Below, one piece after another: positions 25,221 through 33,411 of a stretch of 64,000 nucleotides of DNA. The stretch covers positions 124,001 through 188,000 of the forward strand of contig NZ_JANIJX010000003.1 of the NCBI RefSeq assembly GCF_024580735.1, written 5' to 3'. The notes beneath the pieces were generated by a model. The model saw only the letters and a program-made list of their open reading frames with translations. It made no database searches and was not told where the DNA came from. Each line of letters begins with the position of its first letter. Within the stretch, counting starts at the first letter, position 1. The stretch is from Brevibacterium moorei. GTDB taxonomy: Bacteria; Actinomycetota; Actinomycetes; Actinomycetales; Brevibacteriaceae. A program made the position numbers and the translations under genes.

Positions 25221-25226
25221 CCAGCC

Positions 25227-25649
25227 ATGTGGCAGCAGACCCCACTCCTGATGGCCCTGCCCGGCGGCCGGGAGTTCGACCTGCCGCCGCGGTGGGACGG
25301 CCGGCGGGTGGCGTGGTCGCCCTGGGAGACGGTCAACCTCGGCTCCCTGGCCTGGCACGGCGACCCGACGTGCTGCACGGCCTGCGGCGTCATCGACGAG
25401 CAGTACCAGGTCACCGCGTTTGGAACGATCCACCCGAACCCGGGCGAGACCACCACAGAGCAGGCTCTCCGGCGCACCCGGTCCGGCCGGCTCTACACGG
25501 TCGACGTCCGGCGCCCAGCCCGCCCACTCAAGGACCTGTGCGCCACCCGCTGCCGCCACTGCGGCCACGACAGCATCTACCAGCGCTCGACCGACACCGC
25601 CTGGGACCTCGACGACACCGACTACACCGCAGAAGGGAGCACAGCGTGA
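25227..25649 (+). CDS. Zinc-ribbon hypothetical protein
   Basis: 140 residues. Two cysteine pairs, CCTACG near 50 and C-x3-C-x2-C (CATRCRHCG) near 110, form a likely zinc ribbon. Tryptophan-rich N terminus. Stop overlaps the next GTG by 4 bp. Function unknown. Confidence 0.6.
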   Translation: MWQQTPLLMALPGGREFDLPPRWDGRRVAWSPWETVNLGSLAWHGDPTCCTACGVIDEQYQVTAFGTIHPNPGETTTEQALRRTRSGRLYTVDVRRPARPLKDLCATRCRHCGHDSIYQRSTDTAWDLDDTDYTAEGSTA

Positions 25650-26053
25650 CCACCGCCGCACCGCAGACCGGGGACCTGTTCGACCTGCTGGACGACAACG
25701 ACCGACCTGCCGAAGAATTCATCTACCTCGGCCTTGGGCTCCCGGACGCTGAATTCCGGGAGCAGTTCACCGTGGCCGTGGGCCCGCTCAAGGGAAAGAG
25801 AATCTGGCGCGATCGAAGATTCGGAGATCCGGAAGGGACCCGATACGGCATCGACCTAGAGACTCACGACCGCCAATGGTGGCACCAGTACCTGAGCGAC
25901 GGGAAGTGGATCTTCAGCTGGGAGATGGAAGCCACCTGTCCAGCATGCGGGCAGAAATGGCGGCGCATCTACTCGCCGAACTTCACTCAGGAAGCCCACT
26001 GCCCAGCAGCAGCCGAACGCCCAGACCGACCGGTCAAAGGCTGGCAGCCATGA
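25646..26053 (+). CDS. Hypothetical early protein with a zinc-knuckle-like pair
   Basis: 135 residues from a GTG that overlaps the previous stop (GTGA). Contains FIYLGLGLPDAEF and TCPACGQKW plus a later Cys. Soluble; family unknown. Next gene starts in ATGA overlap. Confidence 0.6.
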   Translation: MTTAAPQTGDLFDLLDDNDRPAEEFIYLGLGLPDAEFREQFTVAVGPLKGKRIWRDRRFGDPEGTRYGIDLETHDRQWWHQYLSDGKWIFSWEMEATCPACGQKWRRIYSPNFTQEAHCPAAAERPDRPVKGWQP

Positions 26054-26226
26054 CCGCGCACCCGCCCGGCGACAAGTTCTCACGATGCCAGCTATGCCAA
26101 GTCACCTGGCACTCATGCAAGATCCTCACCCGTGACCGCGGCCGCCCCTGCTGCCCCAACTGCAACCACAACCCACCAGACGACGATACGGGCAGCACGC
26201 AGAAGAAGGAGGAAGTGAATGAGTGA
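26050..26226 (+). CDS. Small zinc-ribbon protein
   Basis: 58 residues (MTAHPPGDKFSRCQLCQVTW). CQLC and CCPNC, about 25 residues apart, form a zinc ribbon. Overlaps neighbours on both sides by 4-8 bp. Function unknown. Confidence 0.6.
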   Translation: MTAHPPGDKFSRCQLCQVTWHSCKILTRDRGRPCCPNCNHNPPDDDTGSTQKKEEVNE

Positions 26227-26446
26227 CCAGCCGATGCCCGGCCATGAGGACTGTCCCCACGACCTCACCGAGGAGCAGTCCATGAACGGCGCCTATCAGC
26301 GCGTCTACCGAGTCTGCGAACACGAGCACCTAGAACCGGTACACGCGGCGACCCCGTTCGATCTGATCGACCCGGAGGCCGGCCCGATCGTCGCCGACCA
26401 CTGCAAGTGCTGCAACCGAATCATCACACGAGAGGAATACCGATGA
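26219..26446 (+). CDS. Small Cys/His-rich protein
   Basis: 75 residues with HEDCPHD, CEHEH and CKCCNRII, suggesting metal binding. AAGGAGG lies just before the ATG within the previous gene. Function unknown. Confidence 0.6.
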   Translation: MSDQPMPGHEDCPHDLTEEQSMNGAYQRVYRVCEHEHLEPVHAATPFDLIDPEAGPIVADHCKCCNRIITREEYR

Positions 26447-26790
26447 AACACCAGACAATAGAAAGCTTCCTTGACGCCGCGCATAGCGACCAGCTGCTGA
26501 TGCGATCCGGAGGTGAAGTCTGGCTGGCCTGGGAGACCGAGGAAGGGGAATGGTTCGCGGCCCGCCCCCGGAACGAGGACGACCCGGTCATAGTCACTGG
26601 CGACCGGTGGCGCCCATGTGGCCCGACCCTGGTCGAAGACCTGAAATTCCCCATAGAGGTCGTAGAGGCCACTGCCGCGTTCAACGCCCAGCGGGCCATC
26701 AACGATCTGAACCGGCGCACGAAGGAAGCAGAGAAGGCCTACTCGGACGCCGGGTGGGCGAGGCACATGGACCGCCAGGGAGGCGCGTGA
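26443..26790 (+). CDS. Hypothetical early protein
   Basis: 115 residues. N-terminal compact part (FLDAAHSDQLLMRSGGEVWL), a middle acidic part, and a charged helical tail (NRRTKEAEKAYSDAGWAR). Starts in ATGA overlap. No family recognised. Confidence 0.6.
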   Translation: MKHQTIESFLDAAHSDQLLMRSGGEVWLAWETEEGEWFAARPRNEDDPVIVTGDRWRPCGPTLVEDLKFPIEVVEATAAFNAQRAINDLNRRTKEAEKAYSDAGWARHMDRQGGA

Positions 26791-27083
26791 TGCCTGATCT
26801 GATCGCGGAGACGCTGGCCCGGCATCAGGCGGCGATGGTGCATGAGGCTGGGCCGGATATAGCGATGGCATGCGAATGTGACGACACCTACCGGACCTAC
26901 CGCCAACATGCCGCCCACCAGGCGGAAGCCGTGCGTGCCGCGCTGCTGGGAGACGAGGCCGTGGAGATGGCCGCAGATGCCGCCGCAACTCATACCGCGA
27001 TGCTCGGACGTACCTGGAGAAGTGCGGAGAACATGGCCCGGGCCGTCCTGACAGCCGTCACGACGAAGGAGGAAGAGGAATGA
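26790..27083 (+). CDS. Hypothetical early protein
   Basis: 97 residues, helical and alanine-rich (HAAHQAEAVRAALLGDEAVE), with a single CECDD cluster. One-base overlap with the previous stop. Function unknown. Confidence 0.55.
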   Translation: MPDLIAETLARHQAAMVHEAGPDIAMACECDDTYRTYRQHAAHQAEAVRAALLGDEAVEMAADAAATHTAMLGRTWRSAENMARAVLTAVTTKEEEE

Positions 27084-27304
27084 GCTGGACAAGTCCACTG
27101 CCAGGGAACCCATACGTACCAGGGCCGGAGGCCTCAATGTCGGCTGACCAAGGGAAGTTCCAGGCGCTCATGGCCCAGGCATACGAGACGCGGACGGCGA
27201 CGCTGGTGGCCTATCTGGCGATGGTCAACGACCCGGACCGAGACCCGACGCCGGGCGAGATCGCCCTGGAACAGACGGTCGCACAGCGATTGGGGATCGA
27301 GTGA
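27080..27304 (+). CDS. Small hypothetical protein
   Basis: 74 residues. GKFQALMAQAYETRTATLVAY then GEIALEQTVAQRLGIE, an all-helical pattern. Starts in ATGA overlap after GGAGGAAGAGG. Function unknown. Confidence 0.55.
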   Translation: MSWTSPLPGNPYVPGPEASMSADQGKFQALMAQAYETRTATLVAYLAMVNDPDRDPTPGEIALEQTVAQRLGIE

Positions 27305-27699
27305 TGAGCGAAAAGGAGACGCTTAAGGGCTACTTGGCAGAGCGCCACCGGATCGCAGCCGCGGCCACACCAGGTGAGTGGAAAGCCGACGTCGATGGAG
27401 AATTTGGAATCCTGCCGGGCATCATCCCAGACGACACTCACTACGGGGTCGGGAGCGCGGCGGACATCAGAGCCATCGCAGATGCACGCGCAGCGCTCCC
27501 ACACCTCCTGACGGCCCTGGAAGGCGTGCTGCAGGTGCACCAGCCGATTGAAGCCGTCGACGAGCTGGGGCGGACGAAGCGCCCGATCCGCGTCTGCGCC
27601 GGGTGCGGGACGGATTCGGGACAGTGGCAGCTCTACCCCTGCCGCACTGTGCGCCCGATCTGCGCGGCCCTGGGGGTGGACCCAAATGAGCGGAGCTGA
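27304..27699 (+). CDS. Hypothetical phage protein of the ead/Ea22 type
   Basis: 131 residues. LAERHRIAAAATPGEWKADVDG, followed by DIRAIADARAALPHLLTALEGVL, resembles the repeated 'eating' core of small early phage proteins in the ead/Ea22-like group, where a T/E-x-P-G-x-W motif is followed by an N-A-x-x-I-A-A-x-R stretch. CAGCG in the tail. Its role is not established. Confidence 0.55.
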   Translation: MSEKETLKGYLAERHRIAAAATPGEWKADVDGEFGILPGIIPDDTHYGVGSAADIRAIADARAALPHLLTALEGVLQVHQPIEAVDELGRTKRPIRVCAGCGTDSGQWQLYPCRTVRPICAALGVDPNERS

Positions 27700-27988
27700 A
27701 GCGCGTATCGCGGTCTATGACCCGAACCGAGGCCAATGGATCATCGCAGAAGGCCACTTGGCCGGCGATGGGATGACGATCACCCACGGATACGAAACGC
27801 CTGACCTTATGACACGACTAGGCACAACAATGCCCCGCAGTGCTCGCACCACGATCAGCCTGACCATCGAGGTCCCGGTCTACTGGATCGTCACCGACGA
27901 GTACATGCGCCACTACCGGCCCGCCGCGGCAGATGACCCGCAGCTCGACCGGTCCCGCCAGATCAACAGAGGAGACGACCACCAATGA
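27686..27988 (+). CDS. Hypothetical early protein
   Basis: 100 residues. Beta-rich start (ARIAVYDPNRGQWIIAEG), then TISLTIEVPVYWIVTDEYMR. Overlaps the previous gene by 14 bp. No family recognised. Confidence 0.55.
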   Translation: MSGAEARIAVYDPNRGQWIIAEGHLAGDGMTITHGYETPDLMTRLGTTMPRSARTTISLTIEVPVYWIVTDEYMRHYRPAAADDPQLDRSRQINRGDDHQ

Positions 27989-28200
27989 CTCGTCCCAAGA
28001 AGACCGCTGCGTTCGCAGCTGCTCTCGTCCTCGCTGCCGTAGCCCTAGGCGGATGCGCAGGCCACGCGGAGAGCGGAAAGGGCCGCCTGACCTCGGACAC
28101 GGTGAAGCTCAAGGACGGAAGGTCCATCGAGTGCATCTATCTGGACGACGTCAATCGCCAGGGCCAGGGCGGTATCTCCTGCGATTGGAGCGCGCAGTGA
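27985..28200 (+). CDS. Small lipoprotein
   Basis: 71 residues. Basic start, helix FAAALVLAAVALGGC ending in lipobox LGGC (lipidated Cys25), and a compact mature part with one more Cys pair partner (IECIY; ISCDW). Starts in ATGA overlap. An early envelope lipoprotein in a temperate phage suggests superinfection exclusion, but nothing in the sequence proves it. Confidence 0.7.
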   Translation: MTRPKKTAAFAAALVLAAVALGGCAGHAESGKGRLTSDTVKLKDGRSIECIYLDDVNRQGQGGISCDWSAQ

Positions 28201-28364
28201 AGATCAGCCTGACCCTGGGCCTGTCCATCACACGCGCCCAGCCCCAGCCCGGCCCAACTCCGGAGCCTCTGCGCGAGGTCGACATGGGCGCCTACCTGGA
28301 GAACGCCGGACACCGGCCGGTCGGTTTCCACGCCCCACTGCACACGGAGGAGGACGACGAATGA
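28197..28364 (+). CDS. Small hypothetical protein
   Basis: 55 residues from GTG overlapping the previous stop. KISLTLGLSITRAQP, then an acidic C terminus. Function unknown. Confidence 0.5.
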   Translation: MKISLTLGLSITRAQPQPGPTPEPLREVDMGAYLENAGHRPVGFHAPLHTEEDDE

Positions 28365-28714
28365 CAACGATCATCCTGGGCGACGGCAAGACGATCGACG
28401 AGTCCAGCGGCGTCTACAAGCCGCTGCGGCAGGTCGTGAACCTGGCCCAGGCCTACTACGAGCGGCCTGACCGCAGTCCGGTATCGCTCTACCTGCACTG
28501 TCGCCTCCGCACGGCTTGGGCACACTACGCCCTGGCCGACACGTCGAAAGCCCAGATCGTTTACGGCCGCGACAGCACCGACCAGACCCGAATCGACGTG
28601 ATCTGGATGGTCGAGTGGCGCGACGAGATCAAGCTCGCCGAGGTCATCGAACCAACCCTGAACCTGCCTCGGGCCGTCGACGTCTACCCGTGGATGAACA
28701 GGCCCACCACCTAA
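28361..28714 (+). CDS. Hypothetical early protein
   Basis: 117 residues. Beta-rich: IDVIWMVEWRDEIKLAEVIE towards the C terminus. Last member of the overlapping early cluster; followed by a 92-bp gap rich in CACC words. Function unknown. Confidence 0.6.
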   Translation: MTTIILGDGKTIDESSGVYKPLRQVVNLAQAYYERPDRSPVSLYLHCRLRTAWAHYALADTSKAQIVYGRDSTDQTRIDVIWMVEWRDEIKLAEVIEPTLNLPRAVDVYPWMNRPTT

Positions 28715-28806
28715 CAGCACGCGCCCACCCACAACGGTGCCGGCAAGTCCCCACGGCCTGCCGGCACCCACCCCTACCGCACACCACCGCAAAGGACACG
28801 AACCGC

Positions 28807-30189
28807 ATGTCATGGGCCAGATTCGGCGACACCTCCGCCAACCACCCCGTCGTCAACCGAGCACTGGCGCTCGCCGACGCGGACGAGCGGATCGCCAACG
28901 AACTCTTCGGGTTCGTGGCCAGATGCGCGCTCGAATCCACCGCCCACAACATCGAGTACAAGATCCCCAAGGGCACCGCGCTCGCATTCGGTGGTTCCCC
29001 TACCCGCGCCCGCCTGCTCATCGACGCGGCGATCGCCTGCGGGTACTGGTCCGTCCCCGCCGACCCGGAAGCGGACTATTATGAGCTGCTCCAAGATGAC
29101 GACTTCATCCACCTGGTCCCGTACGAGGAGCGGGAATGGGCGAAACAACAGAAGCGCGACCGGAACAAATACCAGATCGTCGTACCCGTGCGCCTGCGCG
29201 ACGGTGACGGCTGCCGGTACTGCGGCCGCGTCGTCCAGTGGGGGTCGAACAACTCGGCCATGGCAGGCACCTACGACCATCTCGTCCCCGGCGTCGAGGC
29301 CGAGACGATCTCGGATCTGGTTGTGGCCTGCCAGAGCTGCAATGGCAAGTTCGGCGACATGCCCGCCGAGGACAAAGCCATCCACCTCATGCCCGTCCCG
29401 CTCAGCCCCTACCTCAGCGAGTCCACAGTGACGTGGCTCCGGGGCTTGAAGTGGGTCATCAACAACAATGTGAAGATCCCGTCCCCGTCGAAGCGCCAGT
29501 CCGCTCCGGGGGCACAGGTGTATCTCACCAAGAAGACTTCGGCCGGCAGCCAGCCGGTCAAGAACGCAGGCGGTCCGCAGGGCATCCCCACCACGGTGGG
29601 TGGCCCCGCGCCTGCAGCTGCTGGCCCGAAGGGTCCCCACACCAGGGACGACCCCGCAGCAGCACCCACGCCCGGTCCGAGGGAAACAGCCGCCAGCCAG
29701 GCGGCACCGGACCCCGCGGGCGTGGCCCAAACCGCTGGCCCGCGGGTCCCCGACCACCAGCCAGGTGGCCGGGACGACCCCGCAGCGTCCACGCCTGGTC
29801 CGCAGGGCATCCCCACCACGGTGGGTGGCCCCGCAGGCGCGGAAACCTCCGGTCCGAGGGAAACAGCCGCCAGCCAGGCGGCACCGGACCCCGCGGAGGA
29901 CAAACAAGCACTAAGGCAACCCTTAGCGAGCGCGAAACCACGCGAGCGCAAGACCGGGTTGCAGGGTGTCTCACCTGGGAAAACACGGGCCATGCCACGG
30001 CCTGCCCGATCCTGCCCGGAACTGCCCGAAGGCGACTCCACGTCGACGGGCAGTTGCGGGTCGGGTCGGGACGGGTCGGGTAGGGCCTTGTCAGGAGGGG
30101 ACGGGGCTGGGACTGGCCGGGAGCACGATCCTGCCAGCCTCAGACCTGCCCCTGCTCCTGGCACTAAGAGAAAGCGACGCCGCAGATGA
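28807..30189 (+). CDS. Replication-initiator-like protein with HNH endonuclease domain and repetitive tail
   Basis: 460 residues. The N terminus (MSWARFGDTSANHPVVNRAL; ANELFGFVARCALES) is the winged-helix start seen in actinophage replication proteins. Residues about 130-190 form an HNH domain (CRYCG, TYDHLVPG, VACQSCNGKFGD). From about 235 to 420 the protein is low in complexity and contains repeated blocks (GPQGIPTTVGGPA twice; GPRETAASQAAPDPA twice). The last residues are KRKRRRR. ATG at 28807; an open frame upstream is not used. Role in phage replication is inferred from the domain order and its place after ssb. Confidence 0.7.
   Translation: MSWARFGDTSANHPVVNRALALADADERIANELFGFVARCALESTAHNIEYKIPKGTALAFGGSPTRARLLIDAAIACGYWSVPADPEADYYELLQDDDFIHLVPYEEREWAKQQKRDRNKYQIVVPVRLRDGDGCRYCGRVVQWGSNNSAMAGTYDHLVPGVEAETISDLVVACQSCNGKFGDMPAEDKAIHLMPVPLSPYLSESTVTWLRGLKWVINNNVKIPSPSKRQSAPGAQVYLTKKTSAGSQPVKNAGGPQGIPTTVGGPAPAAAGPKGPHTRDDPAAAPTPGPRETAASQAAPDPAGVAQTAGPRVPDHQPGGRDDPAASTPGPQGIPTTVGGPAGAETSGPRETAASQAAPDPAEDKQALRQPLASAKPRERKTGLQGVSPGKTRAMPRPARSCPELPEGDSTSTGSCGSGRDGSGRALSGGDGAGTGREHDPASLRPAPAPGTKRKRRRR
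29572..29895 (+). repeat. Intragenic direct repeats in the HNH/replication gene
   Basis: A block of about 38 bp starting at 29572 recurs at 29797, and a block of about 45 bp starting at 29674 recurs at 29851. The spacings differ (225 and 177 bp), so the region arose by unequal duplication and later deletion. Both blocks keep the reading frame. Confidence 0.85.
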
Positions 30190-30512
30190 AAGCCGCCGAC
30201 TACCGCGCACTCCAAGCTCGGTCGTGGACAGAGGCTCAGTTCCAATCGCAGGTTGTGGCGATGGCTCGCAGTCTGGGTTGGATGAGCTATCACACTCACG
30301 ATTCACGTCGGTCTGATCCGGGGTTTCCTGATCTGTGCCTCGTCCATCCTGGTCGGGCTCGGGTGATGTGGCGGGAGTTGAAGACGGAGACAGGCAGGCT
30401 TCGACCGGCGCAGAGGGATTGGTTGGGGGCGTTGGCTGATGCTGGGCAGGATGCGGGCGTGTGGCGGCCGAGTGATTTGGTGTCGGGTCGGATTGGACGG
30501 GAGTTGAGATGA
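30186..30512 (+). CDS. VRR-NUC domain nuclease
   Basis: 108 residues. TEAQFQSQVVAMARSLGW, then DPGFPDLCLV and WRELKTETGRL: the P-D ... E-x-K catalytic pattern of the VRR-NUC branch of PD-(D/E)xK nucleases (Asp near 49, Glu64, Lys66). These act as structure-specific nucleases in phage recombination. Starts in ATGA overlap after the HNH gene. Confidence 0.88.
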   Translation: MKAADYRALQARSWTEAQFQSQVVAMARSLGWMSYHTHDSRRSDPGFPDLCLVHPGRARVMWRELKTETGRLRPAQRDWLGALADAGQDAGVWRPSDLVSGRIGRELR

Positions 30513-31255
30513 CGGTTTCGAAGCGGGAGTTCCAGCGGGTGTTGGCGCAGTTGGTGGTGTTGGTGGGTGATTTGGAGGTGACGGTGCAGCGGCGTGATGT
30601 GGTGGCCCGGAATCAGGGTGGCCATGGCGTGGCGGGAAATCCGTTGGTGTTCAATGTGGGTGCCGCCGAGGTGCTCGATGGGATTCGGGCGCTGGTGCAG
30701 GAGGTGTATGTGGCCGGCGTCCGGGTGGGGAACTTGAGGCAGTCGGGGTTCGTGTACTGCTCGGACGTGGGGGAGTTGGTCCGGGCGGCGTGTAAGTGGG
30801 CGTGGTGGATGGCGCGTCGGGATGAGGCGGACGCCTGGTTTGAGCGTCTGTCCGATCTGCTGGTGCGGGGTCTGCGTGTGGTGGATCTGCCGGTGGAGCG
30901 GGTGAGCCTGGGGGACTGTGGTGCCATTGTGGCGGGCGGGGAGTGCTTCGGGCAGGTATGGGCGGTCGAGGGTGAGCCGGTGGCGGAGTGCCCGGACTGC
31001 GGCGCCCGGTGGGACGTAGCCGAGAGGCAGGCGGCCCGGGTGGCCGAGGCTGCCGGGTATGTGGCCCGTCTGTCGATCGTGGTCGGTGTGCTGCAGCGTG
31101 AGGGCGTGCCGGTGAAGCTGGGTACGGCGAAGCAGTGGGTCAAGCGTGGCCGCCTGACCGCGGTGGATCGGGACGATGATGGGGTGGCCCTGTACGCGGT
31201 GGGGGACGTGGCGGCGTTGGCTGAGGCCTCGCGCGCGTCTCGGGCGGCGTCTTGA
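30509..31255 (+). CDS. Hypothetical DNA-binding protein with zinc ribbon and C-terminal helix-turn-helix
   Basis: 248 residues. The N-terminal 150 residues are helical without a known family; CPDCGARW near 158 is half of a zinc ribbon; the last about 50 residues (VPVKLGTAKQWVKRGRLTAV ... ) look like a MerR/excisionase-type winged helix. The codons are unusually rich in G and T. It is the last gene before the terminator at 31306 and resembles proteins at the end of actinophage early operons; role unproven. Confidence 0.6.
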   Translation: MTVSKREFQRVLAQLVVLVGDLEVTVQRRDVVARNQGGHGVAGNPLVFNVGAAEVLDGIRALVQEVYVAGVRVGNLRQSGFVYCSDVGELVRAACKWAWWMARRDEADAWFERLSDLLVRGLRVVDLPVERVSLGDCGAIVAGGECFGQVWAVEGEPVAECPDCGARWDVAERQAARVAEAAGYVARLSIVVGVLQREGVPVKLGTAKQWVKRGRLTAVDRDDDGVALYAVGDVAALAEASRASRAAS

Positions 31256-31305
31256 CATTCGGCGGGTTTGTACCCTACCTTGAAGGCATAGTCGAATGAT
31301 TGTCG

Positions 31306-31342
31306 GAAGGGCCAGGTTGAGCGTTGCTCACCCTGGCCCTTC
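31306..31342 (+). terminator. Hairpin, probable terminator of the early operon
   Basis: Stem GAAGGGCCAGG (31306-31316) pairs with CCTGGCCCTTC (31332-31342) around a 15-base loop. The following T content is poor, so termination may be incomplete. It closes the early operon 50 bp after its last gene. Confidence 0.6.
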
Positions 31343-31464
31343 TGCATGTTCGACTGTTCCTCGGGGTCACGCCTGATGGATGGGGATGGTTACCGGGCCC
31401 GGGCTTCGTGGGGAGGCTCGGGCCCACACCACCGGCAACGCTGGTTGCCGGTAGCATGGTGGCC

Positions 31465-32091
31465 ATGAAGATCCCCACACTTCCCATAGTCCTGACCGTC
31501 GCCGGCGTCCTCGCATTGGCCGGCTGTGGTTCCAGTGACTCTGCCCCGGCCGAGACTCCGGCAGCATCGCCGGTTGAATCGATCGTTGATACTGCTGCTG
31601 ATGAGCAGGCTGCCGATGATCCGAACGGAATCACCAAGGGTGCGACTGAAGAGTATATGAACTCCGATCAGACGGACCATTACAAATTGCGGGTACTCAA
31701 GAGCGAGACCAGCACGAGTATTAAAGACGGTGGGTCGAATCCCGATTACGACGGTGGCAATGACCGATACACCACGGCTAAGCCGAAGCAGGGAAAGCAA
31801 TTCCTCGTCGTCGAATACGAAGTTGAGAACGTCGGTAATAAGCCGTCGATGCCAAGCCTGACCCCGATGGCGGGAATCGGGAATGGATCATTCGCCCAGA
31901 CCGGCGCCGATGACGATATCAGCGGGAACCTGAGCCGGGAGAATGATGAGGCCTTCGGGCAGTTCATCAACCCCGGTGACAAGGTGAAGGTCATTGCAGT
32001 CATCTCGGTCCCGGCAGATGCCAAGCCCGAGTACTTCATCCTGTCAGACCCGGCCTTCGACGGCACCGCGCAGGTGCCGTTCAAACTGTAG
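31465..32091 (+). CDS. Lipoprotein with DUF4352-like domain
   Basis: 208 residues. MKIPTLPIVLTVAGVLALAG is the lipoprotein signal, lipobox LAGC with Cys21 or Cys22, followed by a low-complexity linker and a beta-sandwich (GKQFLVVEYEVENVGNKPSM) of the DUF4352/telokin-like type found in secreted lipoproteins. It stands alone after a terminator, with lower GC than the structural genes, so it is probably a separately transcribed lysogenic-conversion gene. Start ATG 31465; a second ATG nine bases earlier is equally open. Confidence 0.75.
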   Translation: MKIPTLPIVLTVAGVLALAGCGSSDSAPAETPAASPVESIVDTAADEQAADDPNGITKGATEEYMNSDQTDHYKLRVLKSETSTSIKDGGSNPDYDGGNDRYTTAKPKQGKQFLVVEYEVENVGNKPSMPSLTPMAGIGNGSFAQTGADDDISGNLSRENDEAFGQFINPGDKVKVIAVISVPADAKPEYFILSDPAFDGTAQVPFKL

Positions 32092-32155
32092 GACCAGCAG
32101 CAGGCGCGCGGCCTCGACCATCACGGTCGGGGCCGCGCGGGTTTGGGGAGTGAGC

Positions 32156-32467
32156 ATGGCGGCGTCGCGCACGGGCACCACGAAGTGGATGCGCATCCGC
32201 GACCGTCGCATCCAGGCTGCGATCAACGACGGCCTGACGCACTGCCCGCGCTGCCGTGTGGTCCTCGACTATGAGCGAGGGAAGCGGCCGAACTCGGTCG
32301 AGGTCGATCACATCGTCCCTGCATCACTCGGTGGTCTCGACGTTTACGAGAACACGCAAGTGGTGTGCAGGCGGTGCAATCAGTCGATGGGGGATAAGCA
32401 GCCCCGCCGGCGGAAGCAGGTGCGCCGGGCCCGGGAGATTCGGCCCACGGTGGCAGCCCGGTGGTAG
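32156..32467 (+). CDS. HNH endonuclease (terminase-associated type)
   Basis: 103 residues. CPRCRVVLDYERG, then VEVDHIVPASLGGLD, NTQVVCRRCNQSMGDKQ: a complete HNH with zinc cysteines. Its place shortly before the terminase genes is typical of HNH proteins that assist packaging in siphoviruses. Start ATG 32156 has GGGGAG upstream. Confidence 0.9.
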   Translation: MAASRTGTTKWMRIRDRRIQAAINDGLTHCPRCRVVLDYERGKRPNSVEVDHIVPASLGGLDVYENTQVVCRRCNQSMGDKQPRRRKQVRRAREIRPTVAARW

Positions 32468-32835
32468 CCCGGTCGGGGTATTCGAGGGTATCCCGTCCGG
32501 GTGGTATCGCCGGGTGGTGGCGGGGTTATCAGACTAGTGTTATTCTTATCCGGTAAAGAGGTACCCAGGGGGTATACCCCAAAGGGGCCTGATTCCCGTA
32601 CCCCGCGGCATAGCGAAATATCTCCCCGATATTTTTCCAAATCTGTCCCCGGAAATGTGGCATAGGCCCGATTGGCACCACGATTTCCCAGAAATGCCCA
32701 GCGATTCCCCGAATGAAGCATTTGACTTGGCTCTGATTGTGGCCCTTCTGAGGCGATTCCCTGACGGCATCAAATCACACGGTATTAACCCTGGTGAGAA
32801 TAGTATTTCGTAACGCGCCCCGATAGAATTGGGGT
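32468..32835. other. 368-bp gap before the late genes, AT-richer than its surroundings
   Basis: No convincing gene. A 52-codon frame at 32655-32813 (MWHRPDWHHDFPEMPSDSPN ...) has no ribosome site, and its frame stays open upstream to a stop at 32536. The region has several short inverted words (GGTATACC at 32571-32578). It is the natural place for the late promoter in front of primase-polymerase and terminase, but no clear -35/-10 pair can be named. Confidence 0.5.
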
Positions 32836-33411
32836 ATGGGGAAATGTGAATGCGGGAAGGATATCGCGCCGGCCGGTCGTGGCCGTATCCCGCGGTACTG
32901 CTCGAACGCCTGCCGGCAGCGCGCCTACCGCGCCCGCCGGGCAGCTGGCCCCCAGGCCCTGCCGGAGCGGATGACCTCCCGGGCCCGCTGGACCCGCGCC
33001 GCCGGCAAACGCCCCCTGACAGTCCGCGGTCGGCCCGCCTCCTCGACGAACTCCTGGACCTGGACGACATTCGACCAAGTCCAGGACGGGCCCGGCGACG
33101 GCTACGGCATCATGCTCGGCGGCGGCCTCGCCTGCTGGGACCTCGACCACTGCATCGACGATGCGGGCGCGCTCGCAGCCTGGGCCGCGGACCTGCTCGC
33201 CGGCATCCCGGACCCCGTCTGGGCCGAAGTCTCCCTGTCGGGCCGCGGCCTGCACATCTTCGTTGAGGCGCCCGAGGCCCGGGGCCGCCGAGACGGCAAC
33301 ATAGAGTACTACTCCCGAGCGCGGTTCATCCGCGTCACCGGCAACCCTTGGAGGAAGCATGGCCGTGAAACTGCACGCCGTAGCCGCCGAGGAACCCCAC
33401 GTGCAGCCTGA
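32836..33411 (+). CDS. Primase-polymerase (prim-pol) N-terminal-like protein
   Basis: 191 residues. A Cys-rich start (CECGKDIAPAG; YCSNACRQRAYRARR) is a small zinc-binding element. The rest (GYGIMLGGGLACWDLDHCID; EVSLSGRGLHIFVEA; IEYYSRARFIRVTGN) is the prim-pol palm pattern with D-x-D-H and S-x-R-G-x-H motifs. It lacks any helicase or extension, so it is short for the family. Overlaps the small terminase gene by 53 bp. Confidence 0.8.
   Translation: MGKCECGKDIAPAGRGRIPRYCSNACRQRAYRARRAAGPQALPERMTSRARWTRAAGKRPLTVRGRPASSTNSWTWTTFDQVQDGPGDGYGIMLGGGLACWDLDHCIDDAGALAAWAADLLAGIPDPVWAEVSLSGRGLHIFVEAPEARGRRDGNIEYYSRARFIRVTGNPWRKHGRETARRSRRGTPRAA

Noticed and set aside
28810..29907. Leftward frame opposite the HNH gene
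   Set aside because: Gly/Arg-rich shadow; repeats in it mirror those of the real gene.
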